Below are positions 35,105 to 43,851 of a stretch of DNA of 64,000 nucleotides, in pieces (within the stretch, counting starts at the first letter, position 1; each line of letters begins with the position of its first letter). A model generated the notes under the pieces. The model was given only the letters and a program-made list of their open reading frames with translations, was not told the DNA's origin and did not search any database. The stretch is from NCBI RefSeq assembly GCF_000143765.1, contig NZ_GL379773.1, positions 310,001 to 374,000 on the forward strand. Direction: 5' to 3'. Made by a program: the position numbers and the translations under genes. Origin of the DNA: Sphingobacterium spiritivorum ATCC 33861 (GTDB lineage Bacteria; Bacteroidota; Bacteroidia; Sphingobacteriales; Sphingobacteriaceae).

Positions 35105-35701
35105 ATGCTATTATCCACATTTCAGATAGAACGTATAGAAGCCGGTTGTGATGAAGCAGGAAGAGGCTGTCTTGCGGGACCCGTCTTTGCCGCTGCAGTT
35201 ATTTTTCCAAAAGACTATCATCATGATCTTCTTAATGATTCCAAAAAATTAAGTGAGAAGAAACGAATGGCTTTACGTCCCATTATTGAGCAGGAAGCTC
35301 TTGCTTTTGCAGTAGCCAGTGTTTCTGCTGAAGAAATTGACAAAATCAATATACACAATGCATCCTATCTGGCCATGCATCGTGCATTGGATCAGCTACA
35401 AGTAAAGGCTGAATACATTATTGTAGACGGAAACCGCTTTATTCCTTATCCGGAAGTTTCACATACCTGTATTATCAAAGGGGACGGGAAATATCTTTCC
35501 ATTGCAGCTGCGTCTATATTGGCGAAGACCTACCGGGACGAGTATATGGAAAGTATAGCCTGCGATTTTCCTGCCTATGACTGGTTGCAGAATAAGGGCT
35601 ACCCTACTGTCAAACACAGAAATGCGGTACTTGCATACGGACTAACGCCACATCACAGAAAAACCTTCAGAATAACCGATCCGCAGCTCAAATTATTCTA
35701 A
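35105..35701 (+). CDS. rnhB: Ribonuclease HII
   Basis: RNase HII removes ribonucleotides and RNA primers from DNA. The product (198 residues from the ATG) has the active-site Asp16 and Glu17 in AGCDEAGRG, the third acidic residue in YIIVDGNRF and the fourth in KTYRDEYM. The downstream GYPTVKHRNAVLAYGLTPHHRKTF is typical of RnhB. The start was moved from the TTG at 35096 because that codon lies at the expected transcription start. It is convergent with the YfhO gene, 28 bp away. Confidence 0.96.
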   Translation: MLLSTFQIERIEAGCDEAGRGCLAGPVFAAAVIFPKDYHHDLLNDSKKLSEKKRMALRPIIEQEALAFAVASVSAEEIDKINIHNASYLAMHRALDQLQVKAEYIIVDGNRFIPYPEVSHTCIIKGDGKYLSIAAASILAKTYRDEYMESIACDFPAYDWLQNKGYPTVKHRNAVLAYGLTPHHRKTFRITDPQLKLF

Positions 35702-35729
35702 AGGTTTTTAAATCTTATTTAATAAATAT

Positions 35730-38219
35730 TTAGTTGGTCCGTTTCGGTTTTTCCGGTTCCGGACCTTTTTTCTTATCTTGACGTACGCCATACCAGACCG
35801 CACCTGCTAACCCAAGCACCAGAATAACTGACGCTATTCCAGAAAGAAGATTCGTAGTTTTGACCGATTCCGGAGCAAAGATAAATTCAATCTTGTGGTT
35901 TCCTCCAGGTACCTGCAATGCTCTCAAAATATAGTCTGCACGGATAATCGGTGTCTCTTTACCATCGATATAGGCTTTCCATCCCTTATCATAGAATACT
36001 TCAGAAAATACAGCGAATGCATCATTTGGTGCTGTATATTCATATTTCAAGGTATCCGGATGATACGAAGTCAGTGTAATAGAGGAATTGACTGGCAAAC
36101 CTAAGCGACCCGCATCAATCTTATCCTTGAATTCCTGATTGACAAAAGCCTCTTTCTTGGGATCAAAACTACCTATAGCCTGCATCTCTTGTGCATTGTC
36201 TTTCACAAATGTCACTTTATCAACAAACCAGGCATTGCCCGGAGCAGAACTTCTTCGAACTACTTTCTGAGCTCCGTTTGAAGGATCTGCTGTAATCAGG
36301 TAGCGAACATTGAACATATCCAGTACGTCTTCATTTAAAGCCCCGTTAAACTGATGTTCCAGAATCTCCTGAAAGCGCATCATTTTGGCCGCATGGTAGC
36401 CTCCTAGATTTTTATGGAAGTAAGATGCTGTAGCATCTGAGAACGCATTTGTTGTAAGATCCAGCACACGATAACTTGGATCCTGATCCAGACGAATCAG
36501 CTGATCAACCTCACGCTCTGGAATCCGGGTGGAAGAAGGGTTTGCAAAAGAATCATCATTCAGGTAGCGTTTATCCACAGACCACAGATCTGCAAGGAAG
36601 ATCACTCCCAAAGCAACAACTAATACAGTATAATTTAATTTCTTTTTCAGGTAAAACCAGATCAGACCAAATGTCAATGCAACAATGAAGAATGAACGCC
36701 AGGCATCTTTACTTGCAAGCGAAGCACGATCCTTCACCAATGCTGTCACGGTTTCATTTGCAACAGTACGATCTCCGATCTGCTGCGTGAATACTTCCAC
36801 AAGATCCTGATGCTTAGAGTTACGAAGGCTCAGGAACATATCCGGAACTAACGCAATCAAAAGACACAAACCTCCTACACCTATGAAAGTGTAAAGTACT
36901 TTCTTATCCAGATTTTTGATTTCAGAAGAACGGTTAATCAACTCATTGATACATAATATCGCCAATATAGGGATCAGCAATGCCGCAATGACCAATATGG
37001 ATTCTACAGCTCTGAACTTATTATACATCGGGAAGTAGTCAAAAAACAAATCCGAAATAAAAGGGAGATGACGGCCAAATGAAAGGAAGATGATAAGTGC
37101 TGTAGCTCCCAGAATCCACCACTTAATGCGCCCTCTAACTATGAATAGTCCCAGGACAAACAGAAATAATATACTTGCGCCAAAATACCAGGGACCTGCA
37201 GTGAATTGTTTTTCTCCCCAGTAGGATGGCATTTGTTTTGCGATTTGTGCGGCCTGCATTGCAGAAGCACCTTTCGATTCATAAAGTTTGGCAACATGTG
37301 AATTTTCATCCAGAACTCCTTGTGAACGACCTCCGTAAGCATTAGGGATCAAAAATGTAATGGTCTCCCCCACACCCTGACTCCAGTCGTATGCATACTG
37401 TTTATCCAGCCCTTTTTGTTCATTTGCCTCATCGACTTTGATGATATTGGCCTTACCACGGGTAGAATATTTACTGTATTCGTAAGTAGGATACAATACA
37501 GATGCGTTGACCAGTACAGCAAGAATAACCGCTGTTAACTGAACGCCCGTCGCCTGTACGAACCCCTTTATTCTCTTTTCTTTGATCGCATGGTACAGTT
37601 CGATACCGACCAGTACCAACAAAGCGATAAACAGGTAATAGGTAACCTGAATATGATTGACACGAATTTCTAAAGCCATTGACAAGGCCAGAATAGCTCC
37701 GCCTAAGAGAAATTTGCCCCGATAGCACAGAATAACTGACCCGATAATCGGTGCCATATAGGCAATAGCATAAGCCTTATTCACGTGTCCGGCTTCTATA
37801 TAAATAAAATTATAGGATGTAAATGCGACAGCTATCGCTCCTACAGCAGCGAGCCAGGGTCTTACCTTGAGGACGCAGAACAAAAAATATGCTCCTATAA
37901 GATACAGCAATACAACATCTATTGGTGTTGGAAAAACTGTTTTTAAACCTCTGGATATATATGTGCCGACATTGCTGCTATGCTCCGCCCAGATCTGATA
38001 GGTGGGCATACCTCCAAACATAGAATTTGTCCAGTTTGGCGCATGTCCGTCCTTGGCTTTATAATCAAATAATTCTTTCTGACTTGCCTCTGCCTGCAGC
38101 ACATCATGTTGTGCCAAAGTCTTACCCTGCCATATAGGTGTAAAATAAAAAAACACCATAACGATGAAGATTCCGACAATCGTAAAGTGTACTGCATTTT
38201 CCTTAAACCAATTTTTCAT
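35730..38219 (-). CDS. YfhO family membrane protein
   Basis: The 829-residue protein has about 12-13 membrane helices, with a soluble C-terminal part (about 550-800) containing SYRVLDLTTNAFSDATASY, LDMFNVRYLI and VFYDKGWKAYIDGKET, the pattern of the YfhO family. In Bacillus, YfhO assists the glycosyltransferase CsbB in teichoic-acid glycosylation; in this organism, which lacks such teichoic acids, the substrate is unknown, but a role in transferring sugars across the membrane is likely. Length is normal. Its own promoter element is at 38255-38262. Confidence 0.9.
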   Translation of the reverse strand: MKNWFKENAVHFTIVGIFIVMVFFYFTPIWQGKTLAQHDVLQAEASQKELFDYKAKDGHAPNWTNSMFGGMPTYQIWAEHSSNVGTYISRGLKTVFPTPIDVVLLYLIGAYFLFCVLKVRPWLAAVGAIAVAFTSYNFIYIEAGHVNKAYAIAYMAPIIGSVILCYRGKFLLGGAILALSMALEIRVNHIQVTYYLFIALLVLVGIELYHAIKEKRIKGFVQATGVQLTAVILAVLVNASVLYPTYEYSKYSTRGKANIIKVDEANEQKGLDKQYAYDWSQGVGETITFLIPNAYGGRSQGVLDENSHVAKLYESKGASAMQAAQIAKQMPSYWGEKQFTAGPWYFGASILFLFVLGLFIVRGRIKWWILGATALIIFLSFGRHLPFISDLFFDYFPMYNKFRAVESILVIAALLIPILAILCINELINRSSEIKNLDKKVLYTFIGVGGLCLLIALVPDMFLSLRNSKHQDLVEVFTQQIGDRTVANETVTALVKDRASLASKDAWRSFFIVALTFGLIWFYLKKKLNYTVLVVALGVIFLADLWSVDKRYLNDDSFANPSSTRIPEREVDQLIRLDQDPSYRVLDLTTNAFSDATASYFHKNLGGYHAAKMMRFQEILEHQFNGALNEDVLDMFNVRYLITADPSNGAQKVVRRSSAPGNAWFVDKVTFVKDNAQEMQAIGSFDPKKEAFVNQEFKDKIDAGRLGLPVNSSITLTSYHPDTLKYEYTAPNDAFAVFSEVFYDKGWKAYIDGKETPIIRADYILRALQVPGGNHKIEFIFAPESVKTTNLLSGIASVILVLGLAGAVWYGVRQDKKKGPEPEKPKRTN

Positions 38220-38254
38220 TTACTCTAAATAGGTTGTATGTAATGATTAAGCTC

Positions 38255-38262
38255 CAAAAATA
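38255..38262 (-). promoter_or_regulatory. -7 promoter element of the YfhO gene
   Basis: The minus strand reads TATTTTTG, matching TAnnTTTG, 35 bp before the start codon and just downstream of the trkA terminator. Confidence 0.55.
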
Positions 38263-38295
38263 TACAAATCATTTTAAAATTCGTCAGAATAACAA

Positions 38296-38332
38296 AAAAG
38301 GATTTCAGTGTTGTATGACATGAAATCCTTTT
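38296..38332 (-). terminator. Terminator of the potassium-uptake genes
   Basis: Perfect 12-bp stem (AAAAGGATTTCA at 38296-38307 with TGAAATCCTTTT at 38321-38332). On the minus strand the second arm runs into TTTTTTGTT. It lies 30 bp past the trkA stop. Confidence 0.88.
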
Positions 38333-38361
38333 CTCGGCACTACATGCTCAGAAGTTGTAAG

Positions 38362-39048
38362 CTATTCGCCCTTTTGGATCAGTTTTTTAATATTCGAAAG
38401 TTCTCCGAATAAGACGAGTAAATCCTCTTCCCTGAGCATGGTATCAGATTTGGCAATTCCTGTTGCTTCTTTTATCTTCACATTTTTACCTTTTTCCAGC
38501 ACATCCCGCTGATTGACAGTTGTGAGTACGATCACCCCGTAACTATTAGTGAGATTTGCCTGTTCCAAGGTCATCCCGATATATTTTGCAGGTACTTTAG
38601 TCTCTACAATACTGTATTTGTCCGAGATCTTGAAGGAATCTACAATATCAATATTATCCAGGCGCATGGCTAGTCGTTCCGCAGCCTCTTCCTCCGGCAT
38701 GATGTATTCATCGATTTCCATTGCTTCCATAACTGTCTTCTGTAAATCAGACACTACACGACCAATAATACGTTTCACGTGAAGCTGCTTCAATAAGGCT
38801 GTAGTAAGCATCGAGGCGCCCTCGTCTTCACCAATGGCCACAATAACAGCATGACTGTCTCTTAGTGGCAGAGCGCTCACAGAATCGCGATCTGTAGTAT
38901 CCATACATACCGTATGAGTCACCCTGTCCTTCAGTTGTTCGACAATCGTAAGATTTTTATCGGCACCGATTACCTCATGTCCCAACTCGGTGAGGTGTAT
39001 AGCCAACGATTTCCCAAAATGTCCCAAACCTAATACGATATATTTCAT
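38362..39048 (-). CDS. trkA: TrkA/KtrA-type potassium uptake regulatory subunit
   Basis: The 228-residue protein is a single RCK unit: an N-terminal NAD-binding Rossmann domain with LGLGHFGKSLAIHLTELG near residues 5-22 and the acidic IGADKN end of strand 2, then a C-terminal RCK_C domain (about 135-225) with ETKVPAKYIGMTLEQA. One RCK unit is the KtrA size (double-unit TrkA proteins are about 450 residues). It gates the TrkH-like channel encoded 9 bp upstream in the same operon. Confidence 0.93.
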   Translation of the reverse strand: MKYIVLGLGHFGKSLAIHLTELGHEVIGADKNLTIVEQLKDRVTHTVCMDTTDRDSVSALPLRDSHAVIVAIGEDEGASMLTTALLKQLHVKRIIGRVVSDLQKTVMEAMEIDEYIMPEEEAAERLAMRLDNIDIVDSFKISDKYSIVETKVPAKYIGMTLEQANLTNSYGVIVLTTVNQRDVLEKGKNVKIKEATGIAKSDTMLREEDLLVLFGELSNIKKLIQKGE

Positions 39049-39057
39049 GCTGATAAA

Positions 39058-40836
39058 TTAGAATAATATTTTTTCACTCGGATAGACATAATTTCTATTC
39101 CGCATATTTTTTATAAATGCAACAAGCAGCGTTAACGTGCCTACACGCCCTACAAACATGGTAAAGATAATGATAATCTTACTAGCCGGACTCAGAGAGG
39201 GAGTGACACCCAAAGAAAGTCCACAGGTCGTATAAGCGGATACCGTTTCAAAAAGAAGCTCTTTCATTCCTTTGCCGGGATCTGAAAAATTGAGCAAAAC
39301 AAAAGAAATTCCAATCGTAACTCCCGAAAGCAATATAATGGCAAACGCCTTATTTACAGATTCGGGAATGATTCTTCTTTTGAAAATGTCTATAGAATCT
39401 TTTCCTCTTGCCAGAGATAAAATATTCAATAACGCAATGGCTACGGTCGTCACTTTCACACCTCCTCCCGTAGACCCGGGAGAAGCTCCGATCCACATCA
39501 AGGATGTCACCATAATCACAGTAGGACCACTCAGAAAATTAAGATTTACACTATTGAAACCAGCAGAGCGGGAAGCATTCGTCATAAAAAAAGCGGATAC
39601 GATCTTGCCATACCAGGTCTCATCCTGCTGCAGCGTATTGTTGTATTCAAACAGAAAATAAGAACTGGTCGCCAACACGACTAGGATAAGATTACAAATC
39701 AGTATAAATTTAGAATTAAAGCTAAAAGGCCAGGGTTTATGAACATAACTGCGCTTTAAGATCAGCTTGCAAAACAGCGCCTGAACCTTTGTCTTTGCAT
39801 AGGTATAAAAATTGTAAACTGTTCCAAAGCCTAGTCCTCCGAAAACAAATATCATGGCGAGCGCTAACTGAAAGTTATAGTTATACCGGTAATCCGCATG
39901 CTGTATCCCATCCGGAAGAATAGAAAACCCGGCATTACAAAACGAAGAGACAGCATGAAAAATAGAAAAGAAAACCTGATCACCAATAGAATTAAACAGG
40001 GTTGGATCCAACGTAAAATAGATAGAAACAGCACCTATAAATTCGAATAAGAGTGTAATGAAAATAATCGTCAGTAAAGTACTGATTACCGAGTTAAGTT
40101 TATTCTCTTCCAGTATCTCCCCAAACATCAGTTGATTTTTAAAGGAAAATCCACCGGAAAAGAAGTACCCGAAAAAACCAGTAAAAGTCATAATTCCCAA
40201 TCCGCCGATCTGGATAAGAACCAGAATCACGGTCTGTCCGAACATGGAAAAATTAGAAGATATATCTGTCACTGAAAGTCCTGTAATACAAACTGCACTA
40301 GTCGCCATAAACAAGGCATCTATAAAAGTCAAAGGAGCGACTAAAGTGGTGCGGGGCAACATAAGAATCAAAGTGCCGATAAGGATCAGCACTAAAAAAC
40401 TGATGACAAAAAGAATCGTAGGATTAAAGTAAAAGTTATCAAAAAACAGACTGTTTTTTGATAGTGCAGATAAAAAGATGAGGTATATTCCGAGATATAT
40501 CCACTCTTCTTTATTAAAAAATGAAAGTGATTCAAGTCCGGAAAGCCGGGCAAGGGTGATAAAGAAAAAGTAGCCAATGATTACAAGTCCTGAAATATTG
40601 GAAACCCCGATTCTCTTTTGAACTAATATCGATGATACGGTACGAAATCCTTCTAACAGGAACAAACCAAAGAACATTCCGTGTATAACAACTTCGAATA
40701 CTTTCGCAATCTTAGGATCTGTTATATATCCCACATGCAAAATAACAGCAAATGCACAGATCATGCTCACGTAGAACATGCAAATGTCTATTATCTTGTT
40801 TTTGTATTTAAAAATAAACTTTAAGAAACCTAACAT
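39058..40836 (-). CDS. trkH: TrkH/KtrB-type potassium transporter
   Basis: The 592-residue membrane protein imports potassium. All four pore loops with filter glycine are visible: SAVCITGLSVT, SSFCNAGFS, NASRSAGFNS and AYTTCGLSLG. The N-terminal 150 residues add extra membrane helices beyond the pore unit, making it longer than classic KtrB (about 450). It is followed after 9 bp by the regulatory subunit, so this is a two-gene potassium uptake system. A promoter element lies 28 bp upstream of its start. Confidence 0.94.
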   Translation of the reverse strand: MLGFLKFIFKYKNKIIDICMFYVSMICAFAVILHVGYITDPKIAKVFEVVIHGMFFGLFLLEGFRTVSSILVQKRIGVSNISGLVIIGYFFFITLARLSGLESLSFFNKEEWIYLGIYLIFLSALSKNSLFFDNFYFNPTILFVISFLVLILIGTLILMLPRTTLVAPLTFIDALFMATSAVCITGLSVTDISSNFSMFGQTVILVLIQIGGLGIMTFTGFFGYFFSGGFSFKNQLMFGEILEENKLNSVISTLLTIIFITLLFEFIGAVSIYFTLDPTLFNSIGDQVFFSIFHAVSSFCNAGFSILPDGIQHADYRYNYNFQLALAMIFVFGGLGFGTVYNFYTYAKTKVQALFCKLILKRSYVHKPWPFSFNSKFILICNLILVVLATSSYFLFEYNNTLQQDETWYGKIVSAFFMTNASRSAGFNSVNLNFLSGPTVIMVTSLMWIGASPGSTGGGVKVTTVAIALLNILSLARGKDSIDIFKRRIIPESVNKAFAIILLSGVTIGISFVLLNFSDPGKGMKELLFETVSAYTTCGLSLGVTPSLSPASKIIIIFTMFVGRVGTLTLLVAFIKNMRNRNYVYPSEKILF

Positions 40837-40864
40837 CCTCTTTTCTGCTGCAACTGTAAGGTAG

Positions 40865-40872
40865 CAAAGATA
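40865..40872 (-). promoter_or_regulatory. -7 promoter element of the trkH-trkA operon
   Basis: The minus strand reads TATCTTTG, perfect TAnnTTTG, in the 51-bp gap between the AsmA-like gene and trkH. It lets the potassium genes be transcribed independently of the upstream gene. Confidence 0.6.
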
Positions 40873-40887
40873 GCCACCTCCTTTCGT

Positions 40888-42678
40888 TTATTTCTTTTCC
40901 TTTTTATCTTCTTCTTTCTTATCCTTCTTTTTGAAGATGGAATTGAAGAATTTCTTGGTCTTACTGATTGTTTCCGTTGCCGTTTCGGCCTTCCCCATAA
41001 GCTTCGCTTCACGCTCAGGAGTCATACCGACACATTGTTTGATTCCTGCGAGCAGACTTTGCCATAATGTTTTGAAAAAAGGATATTGCGGAACACGCTT
41101 GTAATTAACATTTCCCACATGATAGACTTCATTTGCATCAGGATTACTGTCATTCAGAATAAAACTATTGACTAAAAAAGAAATAGCACGCTTAGAGACC
41201 TTCTCTTCACCTTTGCCTTGCTCATTCAGGATATTTATTTTTAGATGATTGTAATCGAATTTGAACGTTCCCCAATTGCGGTAATCATTGGCTTTATAAT
41301 CAAAATTGATTCTTTTGATATTCCCGGATGCAATCTCCACATTTAGCAGCGGTCGCAGGATTCTGTTAAATGCCGTAGCATTCATCGCTCCTACCGAACC
41401 CTTATACGTATGTTCACCCTGCTTACTCAGCATATCAAATCCAAATTCGACTTTTAACAGTCCGGAGCCCATAATATTGCTACTCAGGTTGGCCATCATC
41501 CATTTGTTTTTCTTAAGCGCTAAAGAATCGTTGGTTACATTCGTCAGATAACCTCTGGTATGGTCAAAAGAAATAGAACCCTCTTTCAGATATTTATTAC
41601 TAAACTCTGAATAAGTCACATCGACATTTTCAACCAGAACCGTATCTAACCGAAGCAGCCCCTTTAACTGAAGCAATTTTTGATGAGGAGACTGCCCTAT
41701 CTTGTTTTCGGATGGACTATGATATCGTTTATCCGATGAAATTACAACAGATCCGTTTCTGATCTGCGCACGTCTGGCCGTCAGTTGCTTATTCCGCATC
41801 AGATTCTTAAAGTCCAGATTTTCAAAACGAACAGTATCAAACCGCAGCGAGGCAATTGAGCCTCCGGATCCTTTCTTTTTGTAGAAAGCATCCTTTTTTA
41901 ACTGCGGAACATAAGAGACTTTAGTCAGCAGGATATTCTGTTCTTCCGTATTGATCTTCAGCTTTTCAAATCCGACCTTATACAATCCGTTAGGAAGAGG
42001 ATACTCAAATTTCGGCACCTCCAGTTCGATCATTTTGGTATGGTAGAAGCGAAGAGAATCTGAGATTGATGTCGAATCAATTAGCACATCTCTCACCCGT
42101 AGATTAACCTTTTCAATCTCCATATGTGATGACCTGCCTTTGTCAAGCTGCGTATATTTAAAGGAAATATCTTCAACTTTTATACCTCCGATCTGAATCG
42201 TATTTAAAAATTTCCTGACGCTCTCATACAGCGTCTTTTGCGGTTTGGTAGACACCGTATCATTGTAGGCATGGTATTCATTCATCAGATGAATCTTGGG
42301 ACTTTCGAATTCGATAGATTCGATCTTAAGCTTCTTTTTCTTTAAAATATCAATAATATTGAAGCTCACTATTTTAAGTTTGGAAACTTTGATATGAACC
42401 CTGTTGTTAGGCGCCTCTTTGCGCTGGTCCATCTGCTTATAGACATTGGAATCCGGGATAAGCTCCACATTCCTGACAACCACATTTCCAAGACCGGGAT
42501 TTATATCCAGATCATCATATTTCAAGGTGTAAAGACTATCGCTGGCATCTTTAATTGCTTCCTTTAACTGATCCTCTACAATGGGCTTCCAATGTATACT
42601 TAGATACCAACTTGCACTTACTACCGCAATGATAAGAAATGCAACTACCCCGATTACCCATTTCCAAACTGGCTTCAT
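40888..42678 (-). CDS. AsmA-like membrane-anchored protein
   Basis: The 596-residue protein has one N-terminal membrane helix (residues 7-27) and then a long beta-rich periplasmic part with repeated patterns such as LKYDDLDINPGLGNVVVRNVEL, KLKIESIEFESPKIHLMNE and LDTVLVENVDVTYSEFSNK. This is the layout of AsmA/DUF748-type proteins, bridge-like envelope proteins linked to lipid transport. The C-terminus is a Lys/Glu-rich tail (KKKDKKEEDKKEKK). It lies upstream of the trkH operon on the same strand; a functional link is not evident. Confidence 0.75.
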   Translation of the reverse strand: MKPVWKWVIGVVAFLIIAVVSASWYLSIHWKPIVEDQLKEAIKDASDSLYTLKYDDLDINPGLGNVVVRNVELIPDSNVYKQMDQRKEAPNNRVHIKVSKLKIVSFNIIDILKKKKLKIESIEFESPKIHLMNEYHAYNDTVSTKPQKTLYESVRKFLNTIQIGGIKVEDISFKYTQLDKGRSSHMEIEKVNLRVRDVLIDSTSISDSLRFYHTKMIELEVPKFEYPLPNGLYKVGFEKLKINTEEQNILLTKVSYVPQLKKDAFYKKKGSGGSIASLRFDTVRFENLDFKNLMRNKQLTARRAQIRNGSVVISSDKRYHSPSENKIGQSPHQKLLQLKGLLRLDTVLVENVDVTYSEFSNKYLKEGSISFDHTRGYLTNVTNDSLALKKNKWMMANLSSNIMGSGLLKVEFGFDMLSKQGEHTYKGSVGAMNATAFNRILRPLLNVEIASGNIKRINFDYKANDYRNWGTFKFDYNHLKINILNEQGKGEEKVSKRAISFLVNSFILNDSNPDANEVYHVGNVNYKRVPQYPFFKTLWQSLLAGIKQCVGMTPEREAKLMGKAETATETISKTKKFFNSIFKKKDKKEEDKKEKK

Positions 42679-42810
42679 CCTTTAAATTTATAATGATCTT
42701 TACTTTTATTTAATTATCAATCCGTCATAAAACAACTGCGTATGCTATTATGTTTTAAGACTGTATATTATTTTGGCTTCACTCGTATAAATATCTTACT
42801 TTTACTCTAA

Positions 42811-43851
42811 ATGATTTATAAGAACATACACGTATATTTTTGTCTCTTCGCCCTGTTGTTACTGATAGCTGTGAGTTGTCAGAGTCCTCAGAAAGAGGTT
42901 TCATTTTACTATTGGAAAACAACATACGCATCCGACTCGATTATTCAAAACAGTCTCAACCAGCTCCATACCAACAAACTGTATGTAAGGATTATGGATA
43001 TAGACATGCAGGAAAACGGACGTGAACCGATACCCATTTCGCCTATTACTTTCAAAGATACTCTTCCGGCAGATATGCAGATCGTTCCGGTAGTTTTTAT
43101 CAACACCCGAATCTTTCAATCCATGGACAGTCTTACAATAAGAGGGTTAGCCCACAAAATCGTGCCATTTGTGATTGAAAAAGTAAAACAGAGCGGCAAT
43201 ACTACATTCGGAGAGTTACAACTGGACTGTGACTGGACAGCCTCGTCCCGTGACAAATTCTTTTATCTGATCGAATTTATGAAGACTTTTCCGGAGCTGG
43301 CAAATGTAGAACTCACTTCCACCCTGAGACTCCACCAGATCAAAAACATCAAAACCAGCGGTATACCTCCTGTATCGAGAGCTATTCTTATGTGCTATAA
43401 CATGGGGAACCTCCGAAAATTCGGAACCCAAAACTCCATATTGAATCAGGAAGATCTTAATCTGTATCTCAAAGATCATTTAGGAAACTATCCCCTCAAG
43501 CTCGATGTTGCACTACCTCTGTTCGAATGGTTCGTTGTATTCCGCAATCAGGAGTATGCGGGAATTTCCAAAAAAATCAATAAAGAAAATCTGGATAATA
43601 CCAGCTTATTTACCCGTAATCCAAACACAAATCTGTATGTATTGAAGCAGGATCTTCCTGAAAAAGGACTGATGAAAAATGATATCATAAGATATGAGTT
43701 TGTTTCTGAAGAGGACCTGTCAAAAACGGCTTCATTTTTGAAGAAAGAATTAAAGAAAGAAGATCGAAACATTGTGTTCTATCATCTGGACAAAACAATA
43801 CTATCAACATACCCGAATGAAACTTTACAAAAAATCATTAATCGTCTCTAG
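42811..43851 (+). CDS. Hypothetical lipoprotein
   Basis: The 346-residue protein has a lipoprotein signal peptide with Cys23 in IAVSC. I do not recognise a family with certainty. The mature protein has an alternating strand-helix pattern: SFYYWKTTY near residue 32, KLYVRIMDIDM, QIVPVVFINTRIF, GELQLDCDWTASSRDKFFYL, ELTSTLRLHQI, AILMCYNMGNL, KLDVALPLFEWFVV. Strands spaced this way with conserved polar ends recall a TIM-barrel such as those of glycoside-hydrolase-like domains; this is only a suggestion. It overlaps the next gene by 35 bp, so the two are coupled. Confidence 0.75.
   Translation: MIYKNIHVYFCLFALLLLIAVSCQSPQKEVSFYYWKTTYASDSIIQNSLNQLHTNKLYVRIMDIDMQENGREPIPISPITFKDTLPADMQIVPVVFINTRIFQSMDSLTIRGLAHKIVPFVIEKVKQSGNTTFGELQLDCDWTASSRDKFFYLIEFMKTFPELANVELTSTLRLHQIKNIKTSGIPPVSRAILMCYNMGNLRKFGTQNSILNQEDLNLYLKDHLGNYPLKLDVALPLFEWFVVFRNQEYAGISKKINKENLDNTSLFTRNPNTNLYVLKQDLPEKGLMKNDIIRYEFVSEEDLSKTASFLKKELKKEDRNIVFYHLDKTILSTYPNETLQKIINRL

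Noticed and set aside
43772..43816. Possible longer start for the 798-residue secreted protein at 43772
   Set aside because: That reading would begin upstream at a TTG (43772) and put extra polar residues before the signal-like MKLYKKSLIV. The ATG at 43817 gives a normal signal sequence.
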